The notes beneath the pieces were generated by a model. It did not search any database, was not told the DNA's origin, and was given only the letters and a program-made list of their open reading frames with translations. Below, piece by piece: positions 58,912 through 64,000 of a DNA stretch of 64,000 nt (its first letter is position 1; every line of letters begins with the position of its first letter). Made by a program: the position numbers and the translations under genes. Location of the stretch: NCBI GenBank assembly GCA_027924645.1, contig BSBN01000213.1:37450501-37514500 (forward strand), in the 5' to 3' direction. This stretch comes from Cunninghamia lanceolata. Its lineage: Eukaryota; Streptophyta; Pinopsida; Cupressales; Cupressaceae.

Positions 58912-60483
58912 TAGGACCATGCGATGACATTCATCCCTACTACAGTCTAGCATTCTCTAGTTGTGTTCTCCCCTTTGTTTTGTGAATGCCTCTGGAAGTG
59001 TTGTTTAAGTTGCTTGTGATGTCTTTGTTGACCAGTGTTGTATTTGAATCATGTGTAGTCCTTGCACCTGTTAGCCTATTGTCTTCTTGGTTGTTTGCTT
59101 AATGGGACCTTATTGTTATCTCCTAGCACGGGGGATGGACCTTAGGGTTCCACATGGTCAGGTGGTTGTGCTTTTATCTCCATTGGTTTCCCTTGCTGTT
59201 GTTCGTGTGCGAGAAGGATGTACCTTATGTGGCAGATTTCAGATCTTGTTCTAGTTTGAGGAGACAGAAACTTATGTTCATGTTCCAGTTTTGTATATCA
59301 GCAGAATCATGTGCTGTTATCTTGATGTATGTACTCCAATGTAATCAGGAAAGCAATATTGTAAGCAATGTAATGGTGTACTCTCATGTAAAGGGAATTG
59401 TATATGTACTTGTAATCCTTTATACATGACCTTAATGATTACTTATCTGATGTTATAATATGGAAATGTATGTGTCTATTCAATTGATGCAATTAGATTT
59501 AGAATGAACTGTGGTTGTTAGTTAATTCATAATGTTGGTTAGACCTTGTTTTAGTTCGTTAGTAATGCAGCCGTGGAACCCTAGAGGATAAAGCTTAATT
59601 TAAATGTTATGAATAAATATATGATTGTTGTTATTTCTTTCGCTTTAAAAAATATATATATATTTGTCCTTTCTGTAAGCTTAGTTGTGTTATCCTCTAG
59701 GTTCCTTCGCGGGGCGTTACACAAAACCACTCATTCATGTGCCTCAATTCATCAACAAAGATAAAACAAATGCAGCATTACGTCTTCCGCGCCAAAAAAG
59801 GATGAATAAAGGTGTGAAATGATAATACCTCACTCCAAACTCCATCGAACGTAAGAGATGCGTGTGTAGGAAAGAAAAATGCCCAACATGGAAAGGGAGC
59901 ACTCATGTCAAGATTCAATCAACAACGCCATATATCAAAGAAAGTAAGCAGTCATTATCTTGAATGACATGGAAATAAGCTCATCAACTGCTAAGAAGAG
60001 AGCAATTGGAGAAAAGAAGAATAGTGTTCAGAGTTGGGAATTTGAATTTCAATCTTCAAATTCGAGTCACCAAGATTCTTGAATTGCCATGATTTTAAGT
60101 TTGCCAGATTTCGTCTAAGTGCCAAAAAGTTTCATCGAGCCAGCTAGAGCCAGAGCCAAAGCCGCCTTCAAGAGATTTATTTTTGGCATGCTAAAAATAG
60201 ATCGTCGTCATTGTCAAAAAGAAAACAAATCCAAAACTTGCTAATTTTAACCTTTGTTATTTTTAGCATCAACTGGAGATGGCTTTGTCCGGTCGCCATG
60301 TGTCGGATGTGAGCACGAAGTCGCAGTTGCATGATTTTAAATCATCAGTAGAGTTGCAATTGCATGTTTTTATTGTCAATTTCAGTGGAGCAAATTTTTG
60401 TAATAAGTTTGCATGCCATGCAAACAATAGTCAGTTAAGTTTAGACTTCAGTTAATTATTCTCATGCATTTGCTTTAAAAGGG

Positions 60484-60493
60484 TATAAATAAG
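60484..60493 (+). promoter_or_regulatory. TATA box of solo LTR X2
   Basis: TATAAATAAG, the same sequence and distance from the LTR end as in X1. Confidence 0.6.
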
Positions 60494-61236
60494 TGTTGTT
60501 TGCACATAGAAAGGGATCTAGATTTTAGAATTAGGAGAGATTTAGGAGTTAGCTTTTTCAACAATTCAAGAGCTTTTAGAAGTTAGCATTTTCAGTATTC
60601 AGTATCCAGATACTAGTGTTGTATTCAATCAGTGAATATAAAGCAATGACAATTCTCGTGCCTCAATTTGATTAAATTGTTATTCTCGTATATTCACCTA
60701 ATCGTGTTCTTGTTTGTTCATTTAATGAATTTCATTATGCTTGTTTTGCTTCTAAAATATCCATTAAAGTGTGTCGTTTCTATGCTAGGAGTGAAGTCAT
60801 TCAATAAACTTGTAAACTTTGTGTCGCAAATGAAGTTGAAAGTATAAGTCATAGCTTTGCATTGTCTTGTACTTGAGCTAACCATAGCATTCATAATGAT
60901 GTGTTTCTATTCCGAGCCATGTGTACTTGCCTTATTCAGCCTCTGAATTCAGCTGAATAGCATAAGCGTTTAGCAATAGGTTTTTCATTCTAGTCGAAAA
61001 CACAAAATCTTTGCTTTGTTGTTGAATGTGCGTCTCTGCCTTTCCGCACATTGCAAGACCAAAAAGTTTGCATATTTCTGTTTTATTCAGCATAAGCGTG
61101 AAACACTTCTCATATTGTATAGTTTTAGTCAAGTTTTATTTTACAAGGAGCTTCCCCTTCAAATTTGAAGAGCGGTTCTACCGCACATCTGTCCGTTTTA
61201 CTTTTGCACTGAAAGGTGCGAAATAAAATGCTAACA

Positions 61237-61241
61237 TGTAT
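61237..61241 (+). other. Target-site duplication TGTAT, right of solo LTR X2
   Basis: Exact match to 52127-52131. Confidence 0.88.
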
Positions 61242-61820
61242 ATATTTGGAAAAATGCAAATAAAATTGTAACATGAAAAAATTTCCCCCTATGCTATAGA
61301 AATATAATATATATAAATTTATAATGTTAATCAGGTACTCCAGAATTTTGTTCTCTATGGAACATTGCATGCTTAAGAATATAAAGATTTAGCTATAATG
61401 TGGAATAAAGAAAAGTTTGAAAGGCCATGCTGTGAGATATGTAACATTTCCTGTTCGCAACTTATGACAACATGCCAACCAAGAAATATGGTAATCGGAT
61501 GAAATTCACAAATCCCCCTCCAAATATCTTTGGGAATAGGAATGATTTTTTTTGGGGGGAAAAATATTAATTTAAAATTAATAAATCCATCAATGCAATA
61601 CTATTTCAACAGCCTATGTGATCCATTTCAGTCCAATTGCTAACCTCCATGGATAATTTCAATGTTAGTCAAATATTTGATATTTATTATCATTTACCTA
61701 GAATCTTTATAAATCCCATAGAAACATTTATCAGCATTACCAGTGGTAGGCAAACATCACTCAGCACTTCTCTTGTTATCTAAAAAAGCAGGTAAGTAAA
61801 CGGAATGGCTTGACATTTAC
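61242..61820 (-). other. Intron sequence, nothing recognised
   Basis: AT-rich sequence between solo LTR X2 and the splice donor at 61820, without repeats or frames of note. Confidence 0.4.
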
Positions 61821-62047
61821 CTCTGTGTAAATCATTCTATGTGATTTAGCATTCTTCTTTTTCTTTTTCTGATGCAGAGAGACTTCAGATCCATCACCTG
61901 TTAGATCCTCTGAACACATATGAGCAGAATCTTTGTGGGCTTTACTCTCCAAGTCTTTCCAATGTAAAGGTATTCGGCGGGTGTTTAGAGTTGCAAGTAA
62001 GTACTGAGCAACCCGATCCTCACCAACAATAGAATCTTTTATAGCTC
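61821..62047 (-). CDS. RbgA/YlqF-MTG1 family GTPase (SIN2/DAR-GTPase-like), internal exon
   Basis: 227-base exon with acceptor TTTTGTAG before GAGC and donor GAG/GTAAAT. Joined in phase 1 to the exon at 63603, it reads GAIKDSIVGEDRVAQYLL, then LNTRRIPLHWKDLESK. In RbgA/YlqF/MTG1 proteins the G3 motif is followed by exactly such a GAIKD segment, the start of the C-terminal RNA-contacting helical domain. A Lys-rich insert (QKKKKKNAKSHR) near the exon end is not a familiar family feature. The exon ends in phase 0. Confidence 0.9.
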
Positions 62048-63602
62048 CTACAAAATCCAAGTAAGTGAATTTCATGACCATTCAAATTCATCTCAAAACG
62101 CATCAATTAAGAAAGCAAGCATCCAAAAATAAAAAATTTAATTTAGTAAAAGCAGGGTTCCAAGGGGGCACAGCCCCAGGGTTTTTACAAGGTTCTGGAG
62201 ATGGGGACAAAACGTCCCTTCCCTATCCCTTTTTTTTTGCAGATTTTAGGGACATCCCCAGGACATCTCCCTAATGTGGGGGATTTTCCCTTAGAAGTTC
62301 CCCATTTATGGGGACCCTGGGTGGATGGCCTTCCATCCCCAATGTCCCTGTGACATCCCAGGGACACCAGGATGTCCCCCACCATTTGCTTTTCTGCCAA
62401 TGTTCTTTCTTCTGTCCCAAAAAATGAAGACTGCAAAAGTGGGTAGGTTCATATTCACAGAGGTGGCAATGAAGAAAGAAGGATTTATGACTGGGGAAGA
62501 TGGAAATGTGAATACTTAAGACCATTAACTTGGTATGCATGAATCTATAAGACTGGATTTGTTTTTTTTTCATAGACTTGTTTTAATGGTGTTGAGAGTA
62601 TGGGCCTCCAGGAATCTGTCTTTTGCAGTAAAAGTTTGGCTTCAGCTTTCTTTGTCTCAAGGATTTGGATCACCCATAATCTTGACTGGCAGTTTCCCCT
62701 TGTATTTGCATAGGATGACTTTGCTGAGGAGTCAGCTGATTTAAAATTTACAGAACATTCTTCAGTTAGCCCTGATTGTCAATATGGGAATAACAAAAAT
62801 AAATGGGACAATAACTGGGATTCAAGCAAACCTTTCACAAAGTTTGATCACTGCTGAAGTTTACAACAGCAGCTTCAGCAATGCCTTCATGGTGCTATAT
62901 CTTTAACTTTGTAATGCTAGCAACTACTATGATATTCATATAAATTATAAAATATAAACCATTTTTTATTTATTAATTATCATTAGCATTTATGATTTGA
63001 CAATTGACATTGTTATCAATTGTCAGCTGTGTAGTGTGTTCTCTCATATATATATTCCCCTGTCAACCCTAAAATTTAGTAAAAGATTTTGCCATCCCAG
63101 ACTCAGAGAAACATTGGTTAAAAGAAAGGACGATTTTGGAAAACTAAACACAGAAGACATAGTTTATTCTTACCACTAAACCTGCCATAATTACAATGAG
63201 ACAGCATTTACTCAAATACCTTATAAGTTTTTTTGATCAAATACCACCATGATATGCAACAAAACATTCATTAGGAACGGAAGAAAACACCATATCATAT
63301 TAAAGTTTAAACAGAATATCCCTATCTCTTTGGGACCATTATCCTTGCATTTAAAATAAAGGAAAATTCTCTCAGCCTTAGCACAGAAAGAGTCATCTGA
63401 GGCCCATTCAATTGAAACAATATTAGTTTTCTCACCAGGATGCCCGACTTCAGCTGATCCTCATAAAGTATGCCCTTCTAGATTATCAAATCTTACAAGA
63501 AGCAAAAAATTCATGCAAATCTTCCTTGTAGAATACTCCTCACATTGTGGCATTTAAATTGCATTAGAGTGGAGGGAATAAGTGACTACATTATCATCTT
63601 AC
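62048..63602 (-). other. Intron (1.56 kb) between two GTPase exons
   Basis: GT-AG intron. It contains a GC-rich block (about 62150-62390) with repeated GGGACATCCC-like words and short inverted pieces, possibly a small non-autonomous DNA transposon, but no matching ends or TSD were found. The rest shows no features. Confidence 0.7.
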
Positions 63603-63699
63603 CTGTCAAGGACAGCTTTAATCCGGTGTCAATATCAGGAATATTAGGAACCAAAATACCAGGTGTGTCAAGAACATAAATGCTAGGCCGGTGTGCAAT
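63603..63699 (-). CDS. RbgA/YlqF-MTG1 family GTPase (SIN2/DAR-GTPase-like), exon with G3 motif
   Basis: 97-base exon with acceptor TTTTTTTCACAG and donor ACAG/GTAAGA. It reads IAHRPSIYVLDTPGILVPNI, then PDIDTGLKLSLT. DTPG is the G3 (DxxG) motif that contacts the GTP gamma-phosphate and Mg2+. In this circularly permuted family G3 is last (G4-G5-G1-G2-G3), so the exons for G4, G5, G1 and G2 lie to the right, outside the window. Bacterial RbgA matures the 50S subunit; plant and animal relatives do this in mitochondria or plastids. Which plant paralogue (SIN2/DGP1, DGP2 or the plastid form) cannot be settled from the C-terminus. Confidence 0.9.
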
Positions 63700-64000
63700 C
63701 TGTGAAAAAAATGCTTATGTTAATTTCCTTTCCTAGATAGTTTTATCATGAAAGCTAATTCAATGAGTAACAACACAACTGTTATATGAATGTTAGGTTC
63801 TATAACTAAGAACATTTAGCTTCTACCTATCAAATATAAATTCCGTAATGTATCCTACAGTATTATTACAGCGAGCAAAAGCTAGCTCTATAGAACTGTG
63901 AAAAATGTTTGCTTTTCTTCAAAGCACAAACAAAAAATGAACTCAAAGTTGAAAACAAAAAGAAACTCAAAGAACAGATGATATCAGGGAGGACAGATCT
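63700..64000 (-). other. Upstream intron of the GTPase gene, no exon seen
   Basis: Begins with the acceptor tract at 63700 (CTGTGAAAAAAA on the plus strand). No coding similarity is seen up to the window end. Confidence 0.5.

Larger units (their letters stand above)
55088..59721. mobile_element. Nested solo LTR, 4.6 kb, gypsy-like ends
   Basis: Starts TGTAGTGCCCC and ends GGGGCGTTACA, with a 5-bp TSD CAAAA. The ends resemble long LTRs of Tekay/Del-type chromoviruses. No gene is inside, and I found no second copy of its own start, so a solo LTR is more likely than a complete element. It contains three internal tandem repeats (see separate entries) and an inverted repeat near its 3' end (59575-59706: GGAACC-CTAGAGGATAA and TTATCCTCTAG-GTTCC). 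Transcription direction is uncertain. Confidence 0.75.
52132..61236 (+). mobile_element. Solo LTR X2 (same family as X1), carrying two nested insertions
   Basis: Starts TGTTACACCCAATCCGAAAC, ends ...ATGCTAACA, and is flanked by TGTAT. Own sequence is 52132-52944, 54047-55087 and 59727-61236, about 3.4 kb. It shares with X1 the AT-rich start, the GCGCC-rich zone, TATAAATAAG (60484-60493), the TTTAGGAGTTAGCTTTTTCA block and the end block. A LINE and a 4.6-kb solo LTR are inserted in it. Confidence 0.88.
37148..61820 (-). other. Giant intron (about 24.7 kb) of the GTPase gene
   Basis: Bounded by GAG/GTAAAT at 61821 and TGTAG/GACC at 37147. It is filled with a tandem repeat, hAT, LINE and LTR sequences. 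No further exon is needed, because the phases on both sides agree and the family shows only a short linker here. A small undetected exon cannot be excluded. Confidence 0.75.

Noticed and set aside
62150..62436. GC-rich GGGACATCCC block with overlapping ORFs
   Set aside because: The frames come from simple GGGG/CCCC-rich sequence inside an intron. A transposon was considered but no inverted ends or TSD were found.

Overview
The window looks like nuclear DNA from a large, transposon-filled plant genome, most likely a conifer or other gymnosperm. The evidence is plant Ty1/copia (Sirevirus-like), Ty3/gypsy (Tat-like and chromovirus-like), hAT and LINE sequences at all ages, together with a host gene that has an intron of about 24.7 kb. 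The species cannot be read from the sequence. No bacterial-type operon, CRISPR array or tRNA gene was seen.

Left third (1-31.5 kb, outside the host gene) is a nest of full-length retrotransposons. A copia element with identical LTRs in every part compared and an intact 1384-codon gag-pol (Copia-1, 1-7013, left end cut by the window edge) sits inside the LTR of an old Tat-like gypsy element (7014-21951). That gypsy element has a decayed gag-pol with the order gag, protease, an additional RNase H, RT-RH, integrase. Its duplicated terminal segment carries a second, broken, roughly 980-codon ORF. Next come pieces of an older gypsy pol on the minus strand. They are split by a complete non-autonomous copia-type element (Element 2, 23626-31191, TSD TTTAT) that has no RT or integrase. 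Element 2 instead encodes a coiled-coil protein with four CCHC zinc knuckles and a very long accessory ORF.

Middle (31.5-36.9 kb): unassigned DNA, two 360-bp units containing 5S rRNA-derived sequence (Cassandra-like), one of them split by a solo LTR of the Copia-1 family (TSD GTTAC), then the 3' end of the host gene.

Right part (36.9-63.7 kb): the last three coding exons, on the minus strand, of a circularly permuted ribosome-biogenesis GTPase of the RbgA/YlqF-MTG1 family (plant SIN2/DAR-GTPase type). The exons are 63603-63699, 61821-62047 and 36893-37147, with canonical splice sites and matching phases. The giant last intron holds a 160-bp tandem repeat, a decayed hAT transposon, a non-autonomous hAT element (8-bp TSD ATTATAAA), a gypsy integrase relic, two copies of a 2.9-3.4 kb solo LTR (TSDs CTCTA and TGTAT), a 5'-truncated LINE and a further 4.6 kb solo LTR (TSD CAAAA). 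Every intronic element whose orientation can be read lies antisense to the gene, and all LTR elements there with defined ends are solo LTRs, unlike the intergenic side.

Points most worth a second look: the accessory ORF shared in style by a gypsy and a copia element, the apparently LTR-borne ORF, the protease-RNase H-RT order, the U5 poly-C hairpin that covaries between two copia families, and the host gene with its giant intron.
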